Shown piece by piece: positions 44,995 to 53,790 of a DNA stretch of 64,000 nt. The notes beneath the pieces are model-generated. The model was given only the letters and a program-made list of their open reading frames with translations, was not told the DNA's origin and ran no database searches. The stretch lies in assembly GCA_900469625.1 (NCBI GenBank), contig UBXV01000037.1, forward strand, positions 697-64,696. The letters run 5' to 3'. The position numbers were made by a program, and so were the translations under genes. This DNA comes from Hyphomicrobiales bacterium (GTDB taxonomy: Bacteria; Pseudomonadota; Alphaproteobacteria; Rhizobiales; Rhizobiaceae). Within the stretch, counting starts at the first letter, position 1; the number at the start of each line of letters is the position of its first letter.

Positions 44995-45756
44995 TTACAC
45001 CTCCCGGCCGGCGCTGCGGGCCGCCATCCGGCGCAGCGACGTGACGCGCCGGCGCCAGATCTCGTTGCGCATGGCGGCGATATGCAGCGTGAAAAACAGA
45101 AGCGTAAACGCGATCGCCATGACGACGAGCGGGCGCAGGAATTCCGGATCGATCGTCGGGCCGTCAAGCCTCAAGACGCTGGCCGGCTGGTGCAGGGTGT
45201 TCCACCATTCGACGGAAAACTTGATGATCGGAATGTTGACGAAGCCGACCAGCACCAGGACGGCCGAGACCCGCGACGAGCGGACCGGATCATCCATGGC
45301 GCGGTTGAGCGCCATCAGCCCGAGATACATCAGGAAGAGCACGAACACCGACGTCAGCCGCGCATCCCATACCCACCAGGCGCCCCACATCGGCTTGCCC
45401 CAGAGCGAGCCGGTGACGAGCGCCAGAAACGTGAAGCAGGCGCCGATCGGGGCCGCCGCGCGCGACGACACGTCGGCAATCGGGTGCCGCCAGACAAGGG
45501 TGCCAAGGGCTGCGAGCGCCATGACCGAATAGCACATCATTGACAGCCAGGCGGCCGGCACATGCACATACATGATGCGCACCGTCTCGCCCTGCTGGTA
45601 GTCGCCTTGCGTCGTGAATGCCAGCCAAAGACCGACCGCGAAGAAAAGCGCCGTCAGCGCCGAAAGCCACGGCAGGACGCGATCGGCCAGCGCCAGAAAC
45701 CGCGTCGGGTTGGCGAGATCGCTGAATTTACGGACGGCAAGGCTGTTTTCGCTCAT
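44995..45756 (-). CDS. ccmC: Heme exporter protein CcmC
   Basis: 253-residue polytopic inner-membrane protein with six helices. The heme-handling signature WGKPMWGAWWVWDARLTS is complete, with flanking His in MYVHVPAAW. It delivers heme to CcmE. It is followed closely by ccmD and ccmG; upstream is a 176-base gap to ccmB. Confidence 0.96.
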   Translation of the reverse strand: MSENSLAVRKFSDLANPTRFLALADRVLPWLSALTALFFAVGLWLAFTTQGDYQQGETVRIMYVHVPAAWLSMMCYSVMALAALGTLVWRHPIADVSSRAAAPIGACFTFLALVTGSLWGKPMWGAWWVWDARLTSVFVLFLMYLGLMALNRAMDDPVRSSRVSAVLVLVGFVNIPIIKFSVEWWNTLHQPASVLRLDGPTIDPEFLRPLVVMAIAFTLLFFTLHIAAMRNEIWRRRVTSLRRMAARSAGREV

Positions 45757-45932
45757 GATGGCTCTTTAACGCTTAAGCCCTGTTCTCGCAATTGATCCCC
45801 GTCAAACACGTGATCACGATCCGTTTTTCTCCCCGCCGACAGCGCCGGCATAAACACCTTCTATTCCAGAGGGTTGGCGCGATAACGGCGCGAAAACGGC
45901 AGACAGTTTCTCGCCAACCGGCGTGATCCGCG

Positions 45933-46592
45933 TCAGTCGGACGCATGACGAAGCGCGGCCGCCGCGGCGAGTGGCCCGATGACGGCGAAAAACAGGGTGA
46001 TGGCCGCAAGGATCATCAGCGGCGGCAGGAACGGTGCGGGATCCTCGATCGCCGCATAGACGGCACTGACGCCGAAGATCAGCACCGGGATGGCAAGCGG
46101 CAGCACCAGGATCGACACCAGCAGACCGCCGCGCGGCAGCGACACGGCAACTGCTGCACCGACCGCACCGATAAAGGTGATGGCCGGTGTTCCCACAAGC
46201 AGCGTCAACATCGTGGCGCCGATCGCAAGCTCGTCCATGTTCATGAACAGGCCGAGCAGCGGCGCGGCGATCACCAGCGGCAGGCCGGTGGCGGCCCAAT
46301 GGGCGGCGCATTTGACGAACACGGTGGCGATGAGAGGCGTTTCCTGCATCAGCATCAGATCCAGAGACCCGTCTTCGCGCTCCGCCTGGAACAGACGGTC
46401 GAGGCCAAGCAGCGAGGCGAGCAGCGCCCCGATCCACAGGATCGCCGGCCCGATCCGGGAAAGCAGGTTAAGGTCGGGGCCGACACCGAAGGGAATGACA
46501 GCGACGACCGTCATGAAGAACAGGACGCCGATCATCGCGCCGCCACCGGCGCGGATCGACAGCTTGAGATCGCGGAAAAAGAGTGCGATCAT
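45933..46592 (-). CDS. ccmB: Heme exporter protein CcmB
   Basis: 219 residues with six hydrophobic helices. FFRDLKLSIRAGGGAMIGVL at the start and FQAEREDGSLDLMLMQETPL are CcmB signatures. It pairs with the CcmA ATPase to release holo-CcmE from CcmCD. The ATG at 46592 lies 39 bases after ccmA. The gap of 176 bases to ccmC shows no gene. Confidence 0.95.
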   Translation of the reverse strand: MIALFFRDLKLSIRAGGGAMIGVLFFMTVVAVIPFGVGPDLNLLSRIGPAILWIGALLASLLGLDRLFQAEREDGSLDLMLMQETPLIATVFVKCAAHWAATGLPLVIAAPLLGLFMNMDELAIGATMLTLLVGTPAITFIGAVGAAVAVSLPRGGLLVSILVLPLAIPVLIFGVSAVYAAIEDPAPFLPPLMILAAITLFFAVIGPLAAAAALRHASD

Positions 46593-46631
46593 CTGCGCGA
46601 TCCCGTCATCGCCCGATCGTCGGCCGTCGGT

Positions 46632-47282
46632 TCACGCATCATGCCACAGGCCTCCGTCGACGCCGGCAAAGCCGGTCATGCGCAATTCCTTGACGCGCCC
46701 GAGCCCGAGCGGCTGGTGCGTCGCGGCAACGACGATACCGCCCTGTTGCAGATGCGCATTGACCAAGCCCGCAAAAAGCGTGTCAGCGGCGGCATCGAGC
46801 GCAGCCGTCGGCTCGTCGAGGATCCAGATCGGCCGGTAGGCGACGAGTAGCTTGGCCATCGCCATGCGGCGCTGCTGGCCGGCCGACAGATAGCCGAAGG
46901 GCAGGTGCGTGATGCCGGGAAGGCCGACTGCTTCCGCGGCCGCGCCGATCTCCCAGCCCGCGCCACCGAACGAATCGCCCAAGAAACGCTTCCAGAAGGA
47001 AAGATTTTCCGCGACGGTCAGCTCGCGCTTCATCGCATTTCGATGGCCGAGATAGTGGCTGAGTTCCGACGGATGCTGCAATTCAGGAGGGCCGCCTTCA
47101 AGTTTGAGGCGGCCGGTTTCGGCCGTCAGCAGACCGGCAAGGACACGCAGCAAGGTCGACTTTCCAGACCCGTTGGGGCCGGTCACCAGGAGGGCTTCAC
47201 CGGCATCGAGTGCGAAGGAAATATCATTAAAAATCAGATCTTCGCCGCGCCGCGCACTCAGACCTTCAGCCAACAGGCGCAT
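46632..47282 (-). CDS. ccmA: Heme exporter ATP-binding protein CcmA
   Basis: 216-residue ABC ATPase. Walker A GPNGSGKST near 36-44, signature LSAGQQRRMAMAKLL (a Q-rich variant usual in CcmA), Walker B PIWILDEPTAALD and the switch His in ATHQP. It energises CcmB. The ATG at 47282 begins MRLLAEGLSARRGED, the normal start; an in-frame GTG/ATG 7 codons upstream is possible. It is divergent from acnA across 270 bases. Confidence 0.95.
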   Translation of the reverse strand: MRLLAEGLSARRGEDLIFNDISFALDAGEALLVTGPNGSGKSTLLRVLAGLLTAETGRLKLEGGPPELQHPSELSHYLGHRNAMKRELTVAENLSFWKRFLGDSFGGAGWEIGAAAEAVGLPGITHLPFGYLSAGQQRRMAMAKLLVAYRPIWILDEPTAALDAAADTLFAGLVNAHLQQGGIVVAATHQPLGLGRVKELRMTGFAGVDGGLWHDA

Positions 47283-47552
47283 GAATTTCAAGCTTCCCTT
47301 CACGCTCTATGCCGCAAGGCAAAAAAAGTCCCGATTGAACCTTGGTTGGTCTGGCACGATTTGGAGAAATTATCTATATAGCGGTCAACACGCCAGCGGT
47401 CGGCGTGAATTTCATCCAAGCGCCGAACATGGAATGAATTTCCACGTGCGGACAGCGGAAATGGCCGCACCCGCATCCCAAATCGCGCTTCACAGGCGCT
47501 CGGGCGTTCGTACGTCAGCTTTTGGCGATCAGACGGAACGGGGTATTATCCA

Positions 47553-50243
47553 GTGTCCAAGTCTCTAGACAGTTTTAATTGTCGCTCCACGCTCACTGTC
47601 AACGGTGTCGACTACGTCTATTACAGCCTGCCCAAGGCTGAGGCGAACGGTCTCGCCGGCGTTTCGAAACTTCCTTATTCGATGAAGGTGCTGCTCGAAA
47701 ATCTGCTGCGCAACGAAGACGGTCGCTCCGTCACCAGGAAGGATATCGAGAACATCGCTGCCTGGCTGAACGACAAGGGTACCGCTGAAAACGAAATCGC
47801 CTACCGCCCGGCCCGGGTCCTGATGCAGGACTTCACCGGCGTTCCCGCCGTCGTTGACCTCGCGGCCATGCGCGACGCCATGGTCTCGCTCGGTGGCGAT
47901 CCGGAAAAGATCAACCCGCTGGTACCCGTCGATCTCGTCATCGACCACTCCGTCATCGTCGACGAATTCGGCACCCCGAACGCCTTTGCCCGCAACGTCG
48001 AGCTCGAATACGAGCGCAACGGCGAGCGCTACCGCTTCCTGAAGTGGGGCCAGCAGGCGTTCAAGAACTTCCGCGTCGTGCCGCCCGGCACCGGCATCTG
48101 TCATCAGGTCAATCTGGAATATCTGGGCCAGACTGTCTGGACCCGCGAAGAAGATGGCGAAATCACCGCCTACCCGGATACATGCGTCGGCACCGACAGC
48201 CACACCACGATGATCAACGGCCTGGGCGTTCTCGGCTGGGGCGTCGGCGGCATCGAGGCTGAAGCCGCCATGCTCGGCCAGCCGGTCTCCATGCTTCTGC
48301 CCGAGGTCATCGGCTTCAAGCTGACCGGCAAGCTCAAGGAAGGCGTCACCGCCACCGACCTGGTGCTGATGGTCGTGCAGATGCTGCGCAAGAAGGGCGT
48401 CGTTTCGAAGTTCGTCGAATTCTTCGGTCCGGGCCTCGACAACATGACGCTCGCCGACCGCGCCACCATCGGCAACATGGGCCCGGAATACGGCGCCACC
48501 TGCGGCTTCTTCCCGGTCGACAGCGAAACCATCAACTACCTCACCATGTCCGGCCGCGAGGAGAACCGCATCGCGCTCGTCGAAGCCTACTCCAAGGCGC
48601 AGGGCATGTGGCGCGACGGTGACGGTTCGGAGCTGGTCTTCACCGACACGCTCGAACTCGACCTCGGCCAGGTCGTACCGGCCATGGCCGGCCCGAAGCG
48701 TCCCGAGGGCCGCATCCCGCTCGAAAGCATAGCATCGGGCTTCGCGACCGCACTTGAAGGCGACTACAAGAAGCCGGGCCAGCTTTCCAACCGCTACGCC
48801 GTCGAAGGCACGGATTTCGATCTCGGCCACGGCGACGTCGCCATCGCCGCGATCACGTCCTGCACCAACACCTCGAACCCTTCGGTTCTGATCGCGGCGG
48901 GCCTTCTCGCCCGCAACGCCGTTGCCAAGGGCCTGAAGTCGAAGCCATGGGTCAAGACCTCGCTTGCACCGGGGTCGCAGGTCGTCGGCGAGTACCTGGC
49001 AAAGTCGGGCCTGCAGAAGGACCTCGACGCGCTGGGCTTCAACCTCGTCGGCTTCGGTTGCACCACCTGCATCGGCAACTCCGGTCCGCTGCCGGCACCG
49101 ATCTCCAAGACGATCAACGACAAGGGCTTGATTGCCGCCGGCGTTCTCTCCGGCAACCGCAACTTCGAAGGCCGCATCTCGCCTGACGTGCAGGCGAACT
49201 ACCTCGCCTCGCCGCCGCTCGTCGTCGCCTATGCGCTTGCAGGGTCCGTCCAGAAGGACCTGACCAGCGAGCCGCTCGGCGAAGACCGCGACGGCAAGCC
49301 GGTCTTCCTCAAGGACATCTGGCCGACCTCCAAGGAGATCCAGGAGTTCATCTTCAAATACGTCACCCGTGAGCTCTACGCGACCAAGTACGCCGACGTC
49401 TTCAAGGGTGACGAAAACTGGCAGGCCGTTCAGGTGCCTCCAGGCCAGACCTATGCCTGGGACGACGGTTCGACCTATGTGCAGAACCCGCCCTATTTCG
49501 TCGGCATGGGCAAATCCGGCTCGGGCATTTCCGACATCAAGGGCGCGCGCGTCCTCGGCCTGTTCGGCGACAAGATCACCACCGACCACATCTCGCCGGC
49601 CGGTTCGATCAAGGCTGCCTCTCCGGCCGGTGCCTACCTTATCGGTCATGGCGTCGGCGTTGCCGACTTCAACCAGTACGGCACCCGTCGTGGCAACCAT
49701 GAGGTGATGATGCGCGGCACGTTCGCCAACATCCGCATCCGCAACCACATGCTCGGCCCGAACGGCAAGGAGGGTGGCTACACCATCCACTATCCGTCGA
49801 AGGAAGAGATGTCGATCTACGACGCAGCCATGCAGTACAAGGAAGAGGGCGTTCCGCTCGTCATCTTCGCCGGCGTCGAATACGGCAACGGCTCGTCGCG
49901 CGACTGGGCCGCAAAGGGCACCAACCTGCTCGGCGTCAAGGCCGTGATCGCCCAGTCCTTCGAGCGCATCCATCGCTCGAACCTGGTCGGCATGGGCGTC
50001 ATCCCGTTCGTCTTCGAAGAGGGCACGACCTGGGAGACGCTCGGCCTGAAGGGCGATGAGATCGTCACGATCGAAAACCTCGCCAATGTCCAGCCGCGCG
50101 AAAAGCGCGTCGCGCGGGTCATCTATGGCGACGGCACGGTGAAGGACGTTCCGCTCATCTGCCGCATCGATACGCTCGACGAAGTGACCTACGTCAACAA
50201 CGGCGGCATCCTGCAGACGGTTCTGCGCGACCTCGCAGCCTGA
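47553..50243 (+). CDS. acnA: Aconitate hydratase A
   Basis: 896-residue monomeric aconitase of the IRP/AcnA type, isomerising citrate in the TCA cycle. The [4Fe-4S] ligands are in [13 protein letters not shown] and in the [12 protein letters not shown] pair; [17 protein letters not shown] is the N-terminal signature and [14 protein letters not shown] the swivel-domain one. It starts with GTG (MSKSLDSF). A long reading on the other strand (47565-50261) is an artefact of codon bias. A hairpin terminator follows. Confidence 0.97.
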   Translation: MSKSLDSFNCRSTLTVNGVDYVYYSLPKAEANGLAGVSKLPYSMKVLLENLLRNEDGRSVTRKDIENIAAWLNDKGTAENEIAYRPARVLMQDFTGVPAVVDLAAMRDAMVSLGGDPEKINPLVPVDLVIDHSVIVDEFGTPNAFARNVELEYERNGERYRFLKWGQQAFKNFRVVPPGTGICHQVNLEYLGQTVWTREEDGEITAYPDTCVGTDSHTTMINGLGVLGWGVGGIEAEAAMLGQPVSMLLPEVIGFKLTGKLKEGVTATDLVLMVVQMLRKKGVVSKFVEFFGPGLDNMTLADRATIGNMGPEYGATCGFFPVDSETINYLTMSGREENRIALVEAYSKAQGMWRDGDGSELVFTDTLELDLGQVVPAMAGPKRPEGRIPLESIASGFATALEGDYKKPGQLSNRYAVEGTDFDLGHGDVAIAAITSCTNTSNPSVLIAAGLLARNAVAKGLKSKPWVKTSLAPGSQVVGEYLAKSGLQKDLDALGFNLVGFGCTTCIGNSGPLPAPISKTINDKGLIAAGVLSGNRNFEGRISPDVQANYLASPPLVVAYALAGSVQKDLTSEPLGEDRDGKPVFLKDIWPTSKEIQEFIFKYVTRELYATKYADVFKGDENWQAVQVPPGQTYAWDDGSTYVQNPPYFVGMGKSGSGISDIKGARVLGLFGDKITTDHISPAGSIKAASPAGAYLIGHGVGVADFNQYGTRRGNHEVMMRGTFANIRIRNHMLGPNGKEGGYTIHYPSKEEMSIYDAAMQYKEEGVPLVIFAGVEYGNGSSRDWAAKGTNLLGVKAVIAQSFERIHRSNLVGMGVIPFVFEEGTTWETLGLKGDEIVTIENLANVQPREKRVARVIYGDGTVKDVPLICRIDTLDEVTYVNNGGILQTVLRDLAA

Positions 50244-50264
50244 TCGCTGCGGGTACCCCAAGCA

Positions 50265-50315
50265 TGAAAGGGCCGGGATACCAAAAGGTGTCCTGGCCCT
50301 TTCACATTCTCTTTT
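50265..50315 (+). terminator. Probable terminator of acnA
   Basis: TGAAAGGGCC pairs with GGCCCTTTCA, and inner GGGATACC with GGTGTCC, around AAAA, giving a stem of about 17 pairs with small defects. A loose T-rich tract (ATTCTCTTTT) follows. Confidence 0.75.
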
Positions 50316-50426
50316 GGGTTGCCGCCGCTATCCTCACTCCAACGTGACTTCCCGTTGAAGCGTCGGCGTCGTATGTAATGATCTCCCCCGTGAAGTAGGC
50401 CTGTCGGCCGCCAGTGAAGTGACGCC

Positions 50427-51200
50427 ATGACATTCGCAGACAGATATTTCCTTCGCCCTGTTGCATTGGCTTTCGGGCTTGTTGCGGCAGCGTCGGTTCC
50501 GGCGATGGCGCAGGACGGCAAGGTCATCAAGGGCGTCGTCGAACTCTTCACCAGCCAGGGCTGCTCCTCCTGCCCGCCGGCTGATGCCGCCTTGAAGAAG
50601 CTGGTGGATGACGGAGACGTGGTGGCGCTCTCCTACCACGTCGACTACTGGAATTACCTCGGCTGGAAGGACACGCTGGCCTCCAGCGACAACACCGACC
50701 GGCAATATGCCTATGCGCGCATGCTGGGTCGCAACGGCGTCTACACGCCGCAGGCGATCCTCAACGGCCGCGACCACATCAACGGCGCCAACCTGCAGGC
50801 GATCAAATCCCGCCTCGACGCCATGAAGGCAGACGGCAAGGGGCTTGCCGTTCCCGTCGATGCCAAGATCAACGGCGATGAGATCTCGATCAAAGTCGGC
50901 GCCGGTGACGGCAAGGCCAATGTCGTCGTCGTCTATTTCGACCGGGCAAGGGTCGTCGACGTCGAGAAGGGCGAAAACAGCGGCAAGAAGATTTCCTACT
51001 GGCATGCGGTGCGCGACATCCAGACCATCGGCATGTGGGACGGCAAGGCCGCGACCTTTACCCTTCCTGCGACAGTTCTGACGGAACAGCGTGGCAAGAG
51101 CGGCTGCGCGGTGCTTCTGCAGTCGATGAAGGATGCCGAAACGCCAGGCCCGATCATCGGCGCGACCGCCGTGCTCGCCGGCCCCCAGGGCAAGCTGTGA
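50427..51200 (+). CDS. DUF1223 exported thioredoxin-like protein
   Basis: 257 residues with a Sec signal peptide (1-29, cut after AMAQ). The mature part starts with a thioredoxin-like strand and a CxxC dithiol, SQGCSSCPPAD (Cys46 and Cys49), then SYHVDYWNYLGWKDTLAS and YTPQAILNGRDHINGAN, all family markers. It is probably a periplasmic oxidoreductase; substrate unknown. Divergent or operon partners are not evident; acnA ends 183 bases upstream. Confidence 0.9.
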   Translation: MTFADRYFLRPVALAFGLVAAASVPAMAQDGKVIKGVVELFTSQGCSSCPPADAALKKLVDDGDVVALSYHVDYWNYLGWKDTLASSDNTDRQYAYARMLGRNGVYTPQAILNGRDHINGANLQAIKSRLDAMKADGKGLAVPVDAKINGDEISIKVGAGDGKANVVVVYFDRARVVDVEKGENSGKKISYWHAVRDIQTIGMWDGKAATFTLPATVLTEQRGKSGCAVLLQSMKDAETPGPIIGATAVLAGPQGKL

Positions 51201-51645
51201 GTGCAAGCTTTAAGTGCCGGCCAGGCAAATTGTGAGCGATGAAACGGCCTGTGCCATCGCGGTGGCTGAGGAAGAAACGGGGAGTGATCCTGTTGCCACT
51301 GCGCCTATTGCGCGTCGTGGCGACGCCTGGCGCTTCAAGGGGTGGTTCGGCCCGGCAGCATCGAGGGGCTGGGGCTGAGGGTTCGAAGTTACCGGACCGA
51401 ACCGGCCATGACTGCGCGCGTTGAAGGTCACGCAGCATGACGATCTGAGCGGACATACGGTGGCAACGACTCTGTCCGTCAGCGCCCGCGAGTTTTGCGG
51501 TGAATTGGGGCGCCGTTTTGACTGAAATGGGGCAGAGGCAAGAAATGCCGTTTGCGCCCACCGCCTTCGGCTGCTTCCAGCTTGCTTTTCGGCTCATGTC
51601 AGGCAAACTGTAATGGTTCTGTCACAACAGAAGGCCGGATTGCCG
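51201..51645. other. Gap of about 445 bases without a supported gene
   Basis: No recognisable protein, RNA or repeat is seen. A 150-residue minus-strand reading (51154-51606) lacks a ribosome site, runs into the DUF1223 gene and matches no family I know. The sequence has lower coding bias than its neighbours and might be a decayed gene or a promoter region for DUF2794. Confidence 0.4.
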
Positions 51646-52050
51646 ATGACCGATGAGCCGGATTTGCCGCGGGGCGAGGCGCGACATCAGCGCCAGGCCG
51701 CGTCCGAAGTGGTCGTTGATCTCTCGGAATACAAGAACGCCCGCGACGCCCCTCCCATCACCTTTCATCGCCGGGAACTCGATCAGATCCTTTGGGTCTA
51801 TGGCCGCATGGTCGGCGAAGGCGAATGGCGCGACTACGCCATCGACCACCTGAAGGATCGAGCGGTCTTCTCCGTCTTCAAGCGATCGGGCGAGATGCCG
51901 CTCTACCGCATCGAGAAAAACCCGAAGCTTTCGGCCAAGCAGGGCGCCTATAGCGTGCTCAACATCCACGGCACGATCCTGAAGCGTGGACACGAACTCG
52001 GGAAGGTGCTGAAGGTGTTCGACAAGGTGCTCAAGCTGGTGGAAACCTGA
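51646..52050 (+). CDS. DUF2794 family protein
   Basis: 134 residues, soluble, found through alphaproteobacteria. VVVDLSEYKNARDAPPITFH and RRELDQILWVYGRMVGEGEW, then LKDRAVFSVFKRSGEMPLYR, identify the family. Function is unknown. The ATG at 51646 is chosen over 51613 because relatives start MT-x-PDLPRG; the upstream ATG would add 11 residues. Confidence 0.87.
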   Translation: MTDEPDLPRGEARHQRQAASEVVVDLSEYKNARDAPPITFHRRELDQILWVYGRMVGEGEWRDYAIDHLKDRAVFSVFKRSGEMPLYRIEKNPKLSAKQGAYSVLNIHGTILKRGHELGKVLKVFDKVLKLVET

Positions 52051-52154
52051 GGCACCGGGTGTCCGATCGCCAGTGCGATCCGGGCCACCCGCGACGCCCT
52101 CGTCCTTTCGGCCTGTTCGCTATTGGTGCGACGCTCAGAGCTGCGAAAGCATCC

Positions 52155-52712
52155 TCAACCCTGATAGAGCGTATCCGGGTAGGCGCCTTCCTGCGGATCG
52201 CTGGTCGATCCATCCCCGAGCGCAAGCTGCATGATCGCGGTGTCGAGCCAGCGCCCATGCTTGAAGCCGGTCGCCTTCATTCGTCCCTGATCTTCGAAGC
52301 CGACCGAGCGGTGGACCGCGATCGACGCAGGATGGGCGCCGCCGATGACCGCCACCATCTGGCGAAACCCGAGGGCCGTGCAGCGATCGACGAGGGCAAT
52401 CAGCAGCATCTTGCCCGCGCCCTGCCCGCGTGCCGATGGTGCCAGATAGATCGAATCCTCGACGAGAAAACGATAGGCCGCACGCGTGCGGAAGGCGGAG
52501 GCATAGGCGTAGCCGACAATCGTACCGGCCGCGTCGATGGCGACGATATAGGGATATCCGTGGTCGACGATGGTGGAAAAACGTGAGGTCATCTCCGCCT
52601 CCGAAGGCGGCACGATCTCGTAGGTCGCCACGCCGTTCAGCACGGATTCGCGGTAGATTTCGGTAATGGCGGGCAGATCGGCGATCGTGGCGTCGCGTAA
52701 GGTCAGGGGCAT
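52155..52712 (-). CDS. GNAT N-acetyltransferase (phosphinothricin/methionine-sulfone type)
   Basis: 185 residues with the GNAT fold: LRDATIADLPAITEIYRESV, IVGYAYASAFRTRAAYRFLV, the acetyl-CoA loop LAPSARGQGAGKMLL and GGAHPASIAVHRSVGFEDQG. It resembles phosphinothricin and methionine-sulfoximine acetyltransferases, probably a detoxifying or housekeeping N-acetylase. It is convergent with DUF2794. Confidence 0.9.
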   Translation of the reverse strand: MPLTLRDATIADLPAITEIYRESVLNGVATYEIVPPSEAEMTSRFSTIVDHGYPYIVAIDAAGTIVGYAYASAFRTRAAYRFLVEDSIYLAPSARGQGAGKMLLIALVDRCTALGFRQMVAVIGGAHPASIAVHRSVGFEDQGRMKATGFKHGRWLDTAIMQLALGDGSTSDPQEGAYPDTLYQG

Positions 52713-52788
52713 CGGGGCGTTCTTGATGGTTTGGCTCGCCCTTCAGTCACACGGATCACGCCGCTCGATCAAGCTCTTTCCGCGCAAC

Positions 52789-52814
52789 AAAAAAGGCGGC
52801 CGAAGCCGCCTTTT
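52789..52814 (-). terminator. Intrinsic terminator of the YccA-like gene
   Basis: On the minus strand AAAAGGCGGC and GCCGCCTTTT form a perfect 10-bp stem around TTCG, followed by further T. It lies 18 bases after the stop of the YccA-like gene. Confidence 0.92.
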
Positions 52815-52832
52815 CCGTCAATCCATTCAAGC

Positions 52833-53570
52833 TTAGTTGTTCCGGTTGCCCATGAACTGCAGCATGAACATGAACAGGTTGATGAAGTCGAGGTAGAGCG
52901 TCAGTGCGCCCATGATCGCCTTGCGGCCTGCCACGGTGCTGTCGTCGGCATCGTAGTACATTTCCTTGATCTTCTGGGTGTCGTAGGCGGTGAGGCCTGC
53001 GAAGATCAGCACGCCGATCACCGAGATCGCGAAGCCGAGCGCCGAAGAGGCGAGGAAGATGTTGACGATCGACGCGATGATGACGCCGAACAGACCCATG
53101 ATCAGGAACGAGCCCATGCCGGACAGGTCCTTCTTCGTGGTGTAGCCGTAGAGCGACAGCGCGCCGAACGAGGCTGCGGTGACGAAGAACGTCTGCACGA
53201 TGCTCTGGCCGGTGAAGACCATGAAGATCGACGACAGGGAAACGCCCATCAGCGCCGCATAGATCCAGAACGTCATCTGCGCTGCGGAAACGCTCATGCT
53301 ATTGATGCGGAAGCTCATGAAGAACACGAGACCCAGCGGTGCGAGCATGACGACCCATTTCAGGGGCGACGCGTAGAGAAGCTGGGCGAATGCCGGATTG
53401 GAGACGGCAAGCGCGAATGTTCCGTAAGCTGCCAGGCCGGTGATCGCCAGGCCGAGGGCCATCAGATTGTAGACCTTCAGCATATAGCTGCGAAGGCCTT
53501 CGTCGATCACGGCACCCGCCTGAGCGCCGGCGGGCGACATTCGGGTTTGGTAGTTTCTCAGATCAGCCAT
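52833..53570 (-). CDS. Bax-inhibitor-1/YccA-family membrane protein
   Basis: 245 residues with seven predicted helices. SYMLKVYNLMALGLAITGLA begins the first, and the C-terminal AGRKAIMGALTLYLDFINLF is the BI-1 signature, with paired Asp residues in the last helices. YccA of E. coli binds the FtsH protease; relatives may leak calcium. The ATG at 53570 has GAGGAAACA upstream. A long in-frame upstream extension is rejected because it lacks a ribosome site. Confidence 0.92.
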   Translation of the reverse strand: MADLRNYQTRMSPAGAQAGAVIDEGLRSYMLKVYNLMALGLAITGLAAYGTFALAVSNPAFAQLLYASPLKWVVMLAPLGLVFFMSFRINSMSVSAAQMTFWIYAALMGVSLSSIFMVFTGQSIVQTFFVTAASFGALSLYGYTTKKDLSGMGSFLIMGLFGVIIASIVNIFLASSALGFAISVIGVLIFAGLTAYDTQKIKEMYYDADDSTVAGRKAIMGALTLYLDFINLFMFMLQFMGNRNN

Positions 53571-53790
53571 TGTTTCCTCATTTAAGCCCCGGTTGAACTT
53601 ACGGTGTCGGGCGGATGACCTGACCGACCGGCCATCATCCCATGCCCAGGCGCCGCTGCGGGGCTCCAGCATGCCTGTGGATAAATATGATGCCGAAAGC
53701 CCTTGCGTACAAGACCTTCGGCCCCCTGATTCGGCACAGCCTTGGCGTTTATCGCCTTGCATGACAGGGATTTACGGTTAATTTCCCCGC

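Noticed and set aside
45757-45932. Possible small gene between ccmB and ccmC
   Set aside because: No start with a ribosome site and no hydrophobic or conserved segment; treated as intergenic.
47565-50261. 898-codon open reading frame on the minus strand opposite acnA
   Set aside because: It mirrors a strongly conserved aconitase gene. High third-position GC removes stops in this antisense frame, and the translation shows no domain.
51154-51606. 150-codon minus-strand reading in the gap after the DUF1223 gene
   Set aside because: No ribosome site, overlap with a real gene and no recognised domain. Kept only as a comment on the gap.
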